From positions 1,054,001-1,118,000 of the forward strand of contig NZ_RBAN01000002.1 in NCBI RefSeq assembly GCF_003626655.1: a stretch of 64,000 nt of DNA, written 5' to 3'. Positions 25,216 through 32,378 of the stretch are shown piece by piece (the stretch's first letter is position 1; each line of letters opens with the position of its first letter). Made by a program: the position numbers and the translations under genes. Under the pieces are notes generated by a model. It was not told where the DNA came from. It saw only the letters and a list, made by a program, of their open reading frames with translations, and searched no databases. The DNA is from Micromonospora costi. Lineage in GTDB: Bacteria > Actinomycetota > Actinomycetes > Mycobacteriales > Micromonosporaceae.

Positions 25216-25731
25216 ATGACTCGGACCAGACCCACCACGCGCAAGGCGTTGCTCACCCTGCACCTGGTCACCTCCCTGGGGTGGCTCGGCACCGACCTGG
25301 TGCTGCTCACCCTCGGCGTCGCCGTGCTGCGGGGCGCCGACCCGGCCACGGTCTACCCCGTCGCGGCGCTGGTCGGCACGGTCCTCTTCGCGCCGCTGAG
25401 CATCCTCACATGGGTCGTCGGCGTGGTCAGCGCGCTGCTCACACCGTGGGGGCTGCTCCGGTACCGCTGGGTGCTGGTCAAACTGCTGATCACCACGGTG
25501 ATGGTCGGGCTGGTGCTGTTCCTGCTCATGCCGAACCTGCGCGCCGCCGGCGACCTCGGCGCGGCCCTGCCGCCGCGGGACCGGGCCGACCTGGTGATCG
25601 CGCCTGCCGTGTCGACCAGCCTGATGGTCGTCGCGACCGTACTCTCGACGTACAAACCGTGGGGGCGGACGCGGCGGGCCGTACCGGCCGCACCCCGACG
25701 GCCCGCCCCGGCCGGACGCGGCGCGGCCTGA
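25216..25731 (+). CDS. DUF2269-like integral membrane protein
   Basis: 171 aa with four predicted transmembrane helices (about 12-32, 43-75, 80-100, 130-150) and a Pro/Arg/Ala-rich cytoplasmic tail. The start LLTLHLVTSLGWLGTD and the W in helix 1 match the DUF2269 membrane family. Function unknown. ATG 25216 with GGGGG just upstream. Confidence 0.75.
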   Translation: MTRTRPTTRKALLTLHLVTSLGWLGTDLVLLTLGVAVLRGADPATVYPVAALVGTVLFAPLSILTWVVGVVSALLTPWGLLRYRWVLVKLLITTVMVGLVLFLLMPNLRAAGDLGAALPPRDRADLVIAPAVSTSLMVVATVLSTYKPWGRTRRAVPAAPRRPAPAGRGAA

Positions 25732-25805
25732 CGACGTGGCGGCCGGGCGTCGCTGCCGTCCCAGCCCGGCGCGGCGTGGCGGCGGTCCGCCCGCAGCGGG
25801 CGACC

Positions 25806-26276
25806 TCAGTCCCGCACGGCCGGGTCGTCGGGGTCGCGGTCGAGCACGGCGCCGAGCCGGGCCGCCAGCGCCAGGTGCGCGGCGCGGGCCTGCCGGAAGG
25901 CGTACGGGAACAGCGGCGCGGGCGCGGCCAGCGTGATCTCGACGTCGACCCGGACCAGCCCACCCGGCTCGGCCCGCAGCCGGGTGTGGTTGCGCACGGT
26001 CGTGGCCGGCCACTGCCGGGCCACGGTGACGATCTCCTCGGGAGTGGTGACCAGGACGTCGGCCCGGTAGCGCGTCGGGAAGCGAACCGGCCCGGCGGGA
26101 AGCCGGTCGGAGATGGTGTAGCTGGCCTGCGCGCCGGGCCGGGGCGGGAGCCGGCGGACCCGTACGATCAGCGGGTGCAGGTCGCCCTGCCGGCTCAGAT
26201 CCGCGAGCAGCGCGGCCGCGTCGGAGAGCGAGCATCGCGCCTGGACGGTGTAACTGAAGGAATCCCGCCTGAGCAC
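25806..26276 (-). CDS. SRPBCC-fold protein
   Basis: 156 aa with the START-like/polyketide-cyclase pattern. FSYTVQARCSLSDAAALLADL forms the first strand and helix; central strands include ASYTISDRLP, and a long C-terminal helix AFRQARAAHLALAARLGAVL completes the fold. Members bind small hydrophobic ligands. GTG 26276 has GGGAG five bases upstream; an upstream start at 26333 lacks one and adds an unconserved extension. Divergent from the PfkB kinase. Confidence 0.75.
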   Translation of the reverse strand: MLRRDSFSYTVQARCSLSDAAALLADLSRQGDLHPLIVRVRRLPPRPGAQASYTISDRLPAGPVRFPTRYRADVLVTTPEEIVTVARQWPATTVRNHTRLRAEPGGLVRVDVEITLAAPAPLFPYAFRQARAAHLALAARLGAVLDRDPDDPAVRD

Positions 26277-26439
26277 ACCGTCTCCCGCCGCCGTCGGTCG
26301 CCCGATCGTCGCGTACGCCGACCGGGCTGGCAACGCCCCGCGCGGTCACCGATCGGATACCGCGCTTTCGGATACCGGTCGCATGCCGGTCATCCGTCGG
26401 GGAATCGTGACGGGTGACGGAGAGGCAGGGGGTACGCCG

Positions 26440-27420
26440 ATGAGCGGGCACGTGATGGTCTTCGCTCCCACGCCGCTGCTGACGGTGACCGTGGACCAAC
26501 CCACCGGCCAGCCGGAGATCCACCTGCATCCCGGCGGTCAGGGCGTCTGGCAGGCCCGGATGATCATGTCGCTCGGCGGCGAGGTGGTGCTCTGCACGGC
26601 GCTCGGCGGCGAGATCGGCCAGGTCCTGGAGCCACTGCTGGTGAGCGAGGGCGTGGACCTGAAGGTGGTGGTCCGGGACTCCGGCGGCAGCGGCGGGTAC
26701 GTCCACGACCGGCGGGAGGGCTCCCGGCAGGAGATCGTCGACGTGCCCGGCCAGCCCCTGAGCCGGCACGAGCTGGACGAGCTCTACAACCTCGCGCTCG
26801 GCGAGGGCCTGCGGGCGCCCGTGAGCGTCCTCAGCGGGCCGAACGATCCCGCGCTGGTCCCGCCGGACCTGTACCGGCGCTTCGCCGCCGACCTCGGCGC
26901 CAACGGCGGCCGGGTGGTGGTCGACCTCTCGGGAGAGCACCTCACCGCGGTGCTCGACAGCGGCGTGTTCTTCCTCAAGGTCAGCCACGAGGAGCTGATC
27001 CGGGACGGCCGCGCCGCGGACGACGACGAGGAGCAGCTGTCCCGGGCCATGTACGACATGCACGCGGCGGGCGCCGAGAGCGTGGTGGTGAGCCGTGCCG
27101 ACCGCCCGGCGCTCGCGCTCGTCGACGGGGAACTGTTCGAGGTGGAGATGCCCCGCCTCCAGGCGGCGGATCCGCGCGGCGCGGGCGACTCGATGACGGC
27201 CGGCGTCGCCGCCGTGGTGGCGGGGGGCGGTGACCTGCGCACGGCGATCCGGACGGGCGCGGCGGCGGGCGCCCTGAACGTCACCCGGCACGGCCTCGGC
27301 ACCGGGCGGTCGGACTCGATCGCCGGGCTCGTCGACCGGGTGCGGCTCGTCCCGGCCGGCACGCGCCCGCAGGAACGGACCACTCCGGACGAGCTGGCCG
27401 ACCGGGTGATCGAGCGATGA
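26440..27420 (+). CDS. PfkB-family sugar kinase
   Basis: 326 aa ribokinase-fold kinase, nearest in pattern to the 1-phosphofructokinase/tagatose-6-phosphate kinase subgroup. The first signature is GGQGVWQARMIMSLGG near residue 26 (the usual GGKG Lys is Gln here). The second is DPRGAGDSMTAGV near 245, containing the catalytic Asp of GAGD. A Lys in the FLKVSHEEL stretch matches the central K/N-x-E region. Cytoplasmic; substrate unknown. The last four bases overlap the surE start (ATGA), so kinase and phosphatase are translationally coupled. Confidence 0.87.
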   Translation: MSGHVMVFAPTPLLTVTVDQPTGQPEIHLHPGGQGVWQARMIMSLGGEVVLCTALGGEIGQVLEPLLVSEGVDLKVVVRDSGGSGGYVHDRREGSRQEIVDVPGQPLSRHELDELYNLALGEGLRAPVSVLSGPNDPALVPPDLYRRFAADLGANGGRVVVDLSGEHLTAVLDSGVFFLKVSHEELIRDGRAADDDEEQLSRAMYDMHAAGAESVVVSRADRPALALVDGELFEVEMPRLQAADPRGAGDSMTAGVAAVVAGGGDLRTAIRTGAAAGALNVTRHGLGTGRSDSIAGLVDRVRLVPAGTRPQERTTPDELADRVIER

Positions 27421-28241
27421 CGACACGCGTACTGGTGACCAACGACGACGGCATCGGCGCGCCCGGCATCCTGGCGCTGGCCCGGGCCGCCGTGGACCGG
27501 GGCCTGGACGTGGTGGTCGCCGCCCCGTTGGAGGAGGCGAGCGGCACCAGCGCGTCGATGACCGCCGTGGAGCGGGAGGGGCACGTCGTGGTCCGCGACC
27601 ATCCGCTGCCCGAGCTGCCCGGCGTCCCGGCGTACGGCGTGGGGGGCTCGCCCGGTTTCATCGCGCTGATCGCGATGCACGGCGCGTTCGGGCCGCCCCC
27701 GTCGCTGGTTCTCTCCGGCGTCAACCGGGGCGCGAACGCCGGCCGGGCCATCCTGCACTCCGGCACGGTGGGCGCCGCCTTCACGGCCGCCGCGAACGGC
27801 TGCCGGGCCATGGCGGTCTCGCTCGACGTGCTGTCCGCGGGTGAGGCGACCGCCGCCAGCGGTGGGGCCGCGGTGGCCGCCGCCGGGCGCGTACGGGACG
27901 CCGAGCGGCACTGGTCCACCGCCGCCCGCGTCGCCCTGGACCTACTCCCCCGTCTCACCGCCGCGCCGCCGGAGAGCGTGCTCAACGTCAACGCCCCCGA
28001 CCTGCCGCACGGGCGGCTGCGCGGGGTGCGTCGCGGCTCGCTGGCCACCTTCGGCCAGGTGCAGATGACCGTCGCCGAGACCGGGCACGGCTTCGTCCGC
28101 ACCTCGTTGCAGGAGCCCGGCCAGGCGGCGCAGGCCGGCACCGACGTGGCGCTGCTGGCCCACGGGTACGCCTCGGTCACGGCGATCCGCGCCGTGAGCG
28201 AGGTCGGTGACGTGGACCTCTCGGGCCTCGACGGGGAGTGA
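27417..28241 (+). CDS. surE: 5'/3'-nucleotidase SurE
   Basis: 274 aa. The metal site TNDDGIGAPG (Asp10, Asp11) and SGVNRGANAGRAILHSGTVG (about 98-118) are the two SurE signatures. It hydrolyses nucleoside monophosphates and related phosphate esters in the cytoplasm. Starts inside the stop of the PfkB gene. The coupling suggests the two act on a common phosphorylated metabolite, which is inference. Convergent with the STAS gene 12 bases away. Confidence 0.92.
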   Translation: MTTRVLVTNDDGIGAPGILALARAAVDRGLDVVVAAPLEEASGTSASMTAVEREGHVVVRDHPLPELPGVPAYGVGGSPGFIALIAMHGAFGPPPSLVLSGVNRGANAGRAILHSGTVGAAFTAAANGCRAMAVSLDVLSAGEATAASGGAAVAAAGRVRDAERHWSTAARVALDLLPRLTAAPPESVLNVNAPDLPHGRLRGVRRGSLATFGQVQMTVAETGHGFVRTSLQEPGQAAQAGTDVALLAHGYASVTAIRAVSEVGDVDLSGLDGE

Positions 28242-28253
28242 ACGCCCCGGGCG

Positions 28254-28616
28254 TCAGGCGCCCGGCAGCACCTCGGGCGTGGGGGCGCCCGCGTAGTAGG
28301 GCTCGGGCGCGCCGAACAGCCCGAGCAGGCCGGTCACCCAGAGCTGCCGGTGCACGAAGCGGCTCGGCTCGGTGACCACGAGCTTCACGCCGCTCACCTC
28401 GGCGGTCTGGAAGCCGGCGACCATGGCGCTGATGCCCACGGAGTCGATGAAGGTGACCAGGCGCATGTTGAGCTCGATGCGCTCCGGACGGCCCTTGGCC
28501 AGCACCTCGGCGATCGCCTCGCGCACCTCGTACGCGGTGTCGACGTCGATCTCGCCCCGCGGGGCGATCTCCACCACACCACCGGACAGAACCGACTTCA
28601 CGATCGACAGGCTCAC
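28254..28616 (-). CDS. STAS-domain anti-sigma-factor antagonist
   Basis: 120 aa, a single STAS domain. The phospho-acceptor region is FIDSVGISAMV with Ser59, the residue phosphorylated by an anti-sigma kinase in SpoIIAA/RsbV proteins. GTG 28616 has GGAGGT six bases upstream. No anti-sigma kinase or sigma factor is adjacent, so its partner is elsewhere. The tail AGAPTPEVLPGA is short and unstructured. Confidence 0.9.
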   Translation of the reverse strand: MSLSIVKSVLSGGVVEIAPRGEIDVDTAYEVREAIAEVLAKGRPERIELNMRLVTFIDSVGISAMVAGFQTAEVSGVKLVVTEPSRFVHRQLWVTGLLGLFGAPEPYYAGAPTPEVLPGA

Positions 28617-28987
28617 GCGAGCACCTCCACCCGCCCGTCCCCCGGGCGCCTCATCAGTACGCGGGCCGCGACCGAGAGTATTCCTCCGACGGCCTTGGTC
28701 GCCACCCCTGAGGGATGAGCATTTCGCGGATCAGGGCACGTGTTGTCGCCCTTGTCCCGACTCTTCTCTTCGTCTGTTCGTTCAACGATTCGCCACGACT
28801 CATGCGTCGCGGACCCAGGGTAACCCGTGCCGCCCAGCCGGGACGAAACGGCACGTGCCGCCCCGGCCAACCTCTGGTGATCATGAGGGTGCGCGGGGTG
28901 GGGCATTCATGATCGACTCCGCCCGGCGCCGTTGCGGGAGCTGCCTAGCATCGGCCGGGAGCCCACCCGCGACGGAGAGGACGATCG
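28617..28987. other. 371-base intergenic region
   Basis: Lies between the divergent STAS gene and the small lipoprotein. Pyrimidine-rich and comparatively AT-rich around 28735-28800 (CTTGTCCC.. TCTTCTCTTCGTCTGTTCG), with GGGTAA at 28819 that resembles a stress-sigma (SigB/SigF) -10 element, though a matching GTTT -35 at the right spacing is not clear. No open frame with coding character. Confidence 0.4.
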
Positions 28988-29125
28988 ATGATCAAGAGAC
29001 TTGCCGGCCTGGCCGGCGTGGCCGCCCTGCTCGCCCTCGTACTGGCCTGCGGGTTCGGCGGCGGGGACGACGACGATGACGACGACGACTTCGCCCGGGG
29101 CGTCACGGTGGCCGTCCTGCGCTGA
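28988..29125 (+). CDS. Tiny poly-Asp lipoprotein-like peptide, 45 aa
   Basis: ATG 28988 with GGAGAGG (28974-28980) seven bases upstream. The peptide has MIKR then a hydrophobic stretch ending LVLACGFGGG (lipobox-like, Cys about 22), directly followed by eight consecutive Asp and a short FARGVTVAVLR tail. If lipidated it would display an acidic patch just outside the membrane, possibly binding cations. The next gene is also a small membrane protein. Too short for family assignment; evidence is start signal, composition and coding-like codon use. Confidence 0.6.
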   Translation: MIKRLAGLAGVAALLALVLACGFGGGDDDDDDDDFARGVTVAVLR

Positions 29126-29259
29126 GCGACCGCCCGGGCCGGCGGGTTTGCGCAGTCGGGGGGCGGGGCACTGGCGGAGGAGGCCAACCGTGACGCGCCG
29201 GGACGGACGGCCGAGCAGCCAGCGACCGTCCGCGCCGGCACCCCGAGGAGGTAACCCCG

Positions 29260-29664
29260 ATGTTCGGAACCACCCTGCTCGACCGCCGCAGCAGACCCGA
29301 GCGGATCGCGGACCAGGCGTGGCAGCACCTGGCTTCCGCCGTCAGCTCCGCCGGGGACAGCGTCCGCGACACCGCCCGCTCCGCCCGGCGCGGCGGTCAC
29401 CGTCTCGGCGACGAGGCCGGTGACCTCGTGGGCACCGCCGCCGAGGAGGCCCGGCGCCGGGCCAGCCTCGCCTTCGACGCGCTCGCCGGCCGCCGGCCGG
29501 CACTGCCCTGGACCCTGCTGGTCGCCGCGGCCCTGGTCGGCGCCGCCGTCGGTTGGGCCGCCGGCACCGCCGCCCGAGCCGCCGGCAGCCGCGACGACCG
29601 GGCGGTCGACGACATCGAGTTCGTCGACGTGGACCGGCCCAGCTCTCCCGCCAACCTGGAGTGA
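29260..29664 (+). CDS. Small membrane protein of unknown function
   Basis: 134 aa from ATG 29260, GAGGAGG at 29245-29251. An amphipathic, Ala/Arg-rich N-terminal part (WQHLASAVSSAGDSVRDTAR..., long helices similar to apolipoprotein-like or DUF-type stress proteins) leads to one transmembrane helix (about 84-105, TLLVAAALVGAAVGWAAG) and an acidic tail DDIEFVDVDRP. No family assigned. Could belong with the preceding tiny lipoprotein, 134 bases upstream. Confidence 0.75.
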   Translation: MFGTTLLDRRSRPERIADQAWQHLASAVSSAGDSVRDTARSARRGGHRLGDEAGDLVGTAAEEARRRASLAFDALAGRRPALPWTLLVAAALVGAAVGWAAGTAARAAGSRDDRAVDDIEFVDVDRPSSPANLE

Positions 29665-29670
29665 TCCGCG

Positions 29671-29704
29671 CCGTGACGGTGTCGCCACGGCGGCACCGTC
29701 ACGG
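29671..29704. terminator. Bidirectional terminator
   Basis: Perfect 11-bp stem, CCGTGACGGTG (29671-29681) with CACCGTCACGG (29694-29704), between the convergent small membrane-protein gene and the DinB-like gene. Confidence 0.8.
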
Positions 29705-29723
29705 TCGGGAAGCGTCCAGCCCG

Positions 29724-30362
29724 TCAGAATGCGGTGACGTCGGCGGGGGCCCGCTCGGCGCGGGCCAGGGCGCGCAGCACGGCCGGCTGGCCGCGCCGGC
29801 GTACGGCGAGCCGGGCGAGCAGCGAGACCACCGGGTCGATCGCCTCGGCGGGAAGGTCCGGGGTGGGCACGTCGACGCTGACCGCGAGGTCGTCGGAGTG
29901 CACCGCGATCTCCATGAGCCGGGTGGTGAGGAAGTCGTCCAGGGTGAGCGACCACGGGCCCCGGGCCAGGTGGACCACCCGCTGCGCCGGCTCGGCGGCC
30001 AGCGCCTCGGCGAGCCGCTGCACCGCCTCCGCGGTCCGGGCCGTGAGGGCGTCCGGCCCCTCCTCCGCGATCTTCTCGCCGACGCGGCGGATGCCCACGT
30101 TCACCTCCGCGTCGACGCCCGCGCCGACCCACACCCCGCGCGCGTAGTGGTCGAGCAGGTCGATGGGCTCGCCGGGCGGTACGGGCTCGGCCAGCACCGC
30201 CTCCACCTGGAAGACCTGCGACGCCAGGTGCCCGGCCAGGCCGGCGACACCGAATTCGGCGAGCGCGCTGGGGCTGTTCCACAACCGCGCGACGGCCGGA
30301 TCGCCCAGCAGTCGTACGGCCGAACGCGCGGCGGTCAGGTAGGCCGTCCGGATCGGACCCAT
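29724..30362 (-). CDS. Maleylpyruvate isomerase/DinB-type mycothiol-dependent protein
   Basis: 212 aa, four-helix-bundle type. It has a His in LAGHLASQVFQVEAVL (helix 2) and a second His-Asp patch MEIAVHSDDLAVSV (about 160-172), the usual metal ligands of the MDMPI N-terminal/DinB_2 family. Members are mycothiol-dependent isomerases or transferases, or of unknown function, in actinobacteria. ATG 30362 with GAGGAGGT five bases upstream. Substrate unknown. Confidence 0.82.
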   Translation of the reverse strand: MGPIRTAYLTAARSAVRLLGDPAVARLWNSPSALAEFGVAGLAGHLASQVFQVEAVLAEPVPPGEPIDLLDHYARGVWVGAGVDAEVNVGIRRVGEKIAEEGPDALTARTAEAVQRLAEALAAEPAQRVVHLARGPWSLTLDDFLTTRLMEIAVHSDDLAVSVDVPTPDLPAEAIDPVVSLLARLAVRRRGQPAVLRALARAERAPADVTAF

Positions 30363-30557
30363 GTCGTACCTCCTCGGGGTGGGACCAGGGCGAGCCTAGG
30401 GTGCCGCGCGCGCCGGCCGGGCGGCGGTGGTGCTCCCAGGGCCCGGACCGCCGCTCACCCCCGTCGGGCGAGGACGGCTCACCCCGGGCGGCGGCACCAT
30501 CGCGTGGAGGCGGCGTCCGTGCCGTGAGGCCGCCCCGCGCACCGGGAGGAGGGACAG

Positions 30558-31244
30558 ATGGCCACCGAGACCGTCACGCGTACCGACCAGGACATCCAGT
30601 CCGACGTCCTCGACGAGCTGACCTGGGAACCCCGGGTACGGCCGCACGAGATCGGGGTGTCCGTGTCCGAGGGCGTGGTCACGTTGAGCGGCCGGGTGGA
30701 CAGCTACGCCAAGAAGTGGGCCGCCGAACGGGCCGCGCACCGGGTGACCCGGGTCCGCGCGGTCGCGAACGACCTGACCGTGCAGCTGCCCGGCGGGGCC
30801 GAGCGGGCCGACCCGGACATCGCCGCAGCCGTCGGGCACGCCCTGGAGTGGGACGCCTTCGTGCCGGTGGAGCAGGTGCAGGCGACCGTCTCCGGCGGCT
30901 GGGTCACGCTGCACGGCGACGTGGAGTGGGAGTACCAGCGGCGCGCCGCCGAACGGTCGGTGAGCCGGCTCGCCGGCGTACGCGGCGTCAGCAACGGGCT
31001 CACCGTCCGCCCGGCGACCCGGCCCGACACCTCGGACCTCGCCCGCCGGATCGTCGACGCGCTGGCCCGCAACCGGGCCACCGAGGCCGAGCGGGTCACG
31101 GTGCGGGTGCACGGCGACACCGTGCTGCTGAGCGGTCTGGTGCACTCCATGCCCGAGCGTGCCGAGGTGGAGCGCGTCGCCTGGTCGGCGCCGGGCATCC
31201 GGGAGGTGCAGAACCGGATCGCCGTGGCCCCGGCGCTCCGCTAG
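30558..31244 (+). CDS. Triple BON-domain protein
   Basis: 228 aa made of three BON domains, each with the Gly-hydrophobic core pattern: VSVSEGVVTLSGRVDSYAKK (about 33-52), ATVSGGWVTLHGDVEWEYQR (about 108-127) and VRVHGDTVLLSGLVHSMPER (about 180-199). BON domains bind phospholipid or other surfaces and often occur in osmotic-stress proteins (OsmY). No signal peptide is visible, so it is probably cytoplasmic or peripheral. ATG 30558 with GGGAGGAGGG upstream. Confidence 0.92.
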   Translation: MATETVTRTDQDIQSDVLDELTWEPRVRPHEIGVSVSEGVVTLSGRVDSYAKKWAAERAAHRVTRVRAVANDLTVQLPGGAERADPDIAAAVGHALEWDAFVPVEQVQATVSGGWVTLHGDVEWEYQRRAAERSVSRLAGVRGVSNGLTVRPATRPDTSDLARRIVDALARNRATEAERVTVRVHGDTVLLSGLVHSMPERAEVERVAWSAPGIREVQNRIAVAPALR

Positions 31245-31299
31245 AACCACCCCGGCCGGGTGACCCGCCCTCACCCGGGCGGCGGCCAGTGTGGGAGTC

Positions 31300-31797
31300 A
31301 TGACTGATCCGAACGGTCTGATCGGGCCGGGGCGGCCGGCGCCCGACTTCGCGCTGCCGGCCACCCCGGACGGGCGCCGCACCGGGCCGGGCGACTACCG
31401 TGGCCGCCCGGTCGTGCTCGCGTTCTACCCGGCCGACTGGAGCCCCGTCTGTGGGGACCAGATGGCGCTCTACCAGGCCGCCATGCCGGAGTTCGAGCGG
31501 TACGGCGCGGCGGTGCTGGGCATCTCGGTGGACAGCATCTGGTCGCACCGGGCCTTCGCGGAGAGCCAGGGGATTCGTTTTCCGCTGCTCGCCGACTTCG
31601 AGCCCAAGGGTGCGGTGGCCCGCGCCTACGGCGCGTACGCGCCGAGCGGAGAGGCGGACCGGGCCCTCGTGGTGCTCGACCAGAAGGGCACCGTGGCGTG
31701 GAGCCACGTCTCCCCGCCGGACGTCAACCCGGGCGCCGACGGGATCCTCGACGCGCTGGAGCGGTTGTGCAGCAATCGTGAGGTGATGGCCGGATGA
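31300..31797 (+). CDS. Peroxiredoxin (AhpC/TSA, Bcp/AhpE-like)
   Basis: 165 aa thioredoxin-fold peroxidase. The peroxidatic Cys51 is in PADWSPVCGDQ (P-x3-S/T-x-x-C). No obvious resolving Cys is found later, suggesting a 1-Cys enzyme that needs an external thiol. It reduces peroxides in the cytoplasm. ATG 31300 (GTG 31291 alternative). It overlaps the next gene by ATGA, so it is translated with a DsbA-like thiol oxidoreductase that could recycle it. Confidence 0.9.
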   Translation: MTDPNGLIGPGRPAPDFALPATPDGRRTGPGDYRGRPVVLAFYPADWSPVCGDQMALYQAAMPEFERYGAAVLGISVDSIWSHRAFAESQGIRFPLLADFEPKGAVARAYGAYAPSGEADRALVVLDQKGTVAWSHVSPPDVNPGADGILDALERLCSNREVMAG

Positions 31798-32342
31798 CAA
31801 CGCCACTGCAGGTCACCGCCCGTCTGCGGACGCCGGTGACCGGAGCCGACCATGTCCGGGGCGCGGACGACGCCCCGGTGACCGTCGTCGAGTACGGCGA
31901 CTTCCAGTGCCAGTACTGCGGGGCCGCGTACCCGAACCTGCACGAGCTGCTCCGGCAGCGGGAGGGCACGGTACGCCTCGTCTACCGCCACTTCCCGATC
32001 GCCAATGTCCACCCGTACGCCGAGAGCGCCGCCGAGGCGGCCGAGGCGGCCGGTGCGCGCGGCAAGTTCTGGGAGATGCACGACTGGCTCTTCGAACACC
32101 AGGACCAGCTCGACCCCGTGCACCTGTCGCTCGGCGTCGAGCAGCTCGGCATGCCTCCCGACGAGATCGGCGCCGAGGTGGAGCGCCAGGCGCACGCCGA
32201 CCGGGTACGCCGGGACTTCGTGGGCGGCATCCGCAGCGGCGTGAACGGGACGCCGACGCTGTTCCTCAACGACGTCCGGCACGACGGCGGGTACTCCCTG
32301 GCCGACCTGCTGGCCGCGGTCGACGCCGCGGCGGAGACGTAA
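31794..32342 (+). CDS. DsbA-family thiol oxidoreductase
   Basis: 182 aa thioredoxin-fold protein with an inserted helical domain. Active site CQYC at residues 39-42 in EYGDFQCQYCG and the cis-Pro loop GVNGTPTLF near 160. No signal peptide or membrane anchor is visible, so it probably acts in the cytoplasm with the coupled peroxiredoxin. Similar domains are also fused to NhaA antiporters in some bacteria. Followed by a terminator convergent with the LuxR-type regulator. Confidence 0.9.
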   Translation: MTTPLQVTARLRTPVTGADHVRGADDAPVTVVEYGDFQCQYCGAAYPNLHELLRQREGTVRLVYRHFPIANVHPYAESAAEAAEAAGARGKFWEMHDWLFEHQDQLDPVHLSLGVEQLGMPPDEIGAEVERQAHADRVRRDFVGGIRSGVNGTPTLFLNDVRHDGGYSLADLLAAVDAAAET

Positions 32343-32375
32343 GGCCGGGGCTCGGGCGTTCGCGCCCTCCCGGCC
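32343..32375. terminator. Bidirectional terminator with UUCG tetraloop
   Basis: Outer arms GGCCGGG (32343-32349) and CCCGGCC (32369-32375), inner arms GGGCG (32354-32358) and CGCCC (32363-32367) closing TTCG. Lies exactly in the 36-base gap between convergent genes. Confidence 0.8.
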
Positions 32376-32378
32376 GTC

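Noticed and set aside
23968..27426. 1152-residue minus-strand open frame
   Set aside because: Shadow across several well-supported plus-strand genes and the riboswitch; composition typical of antisense reading in high-GC DNA.
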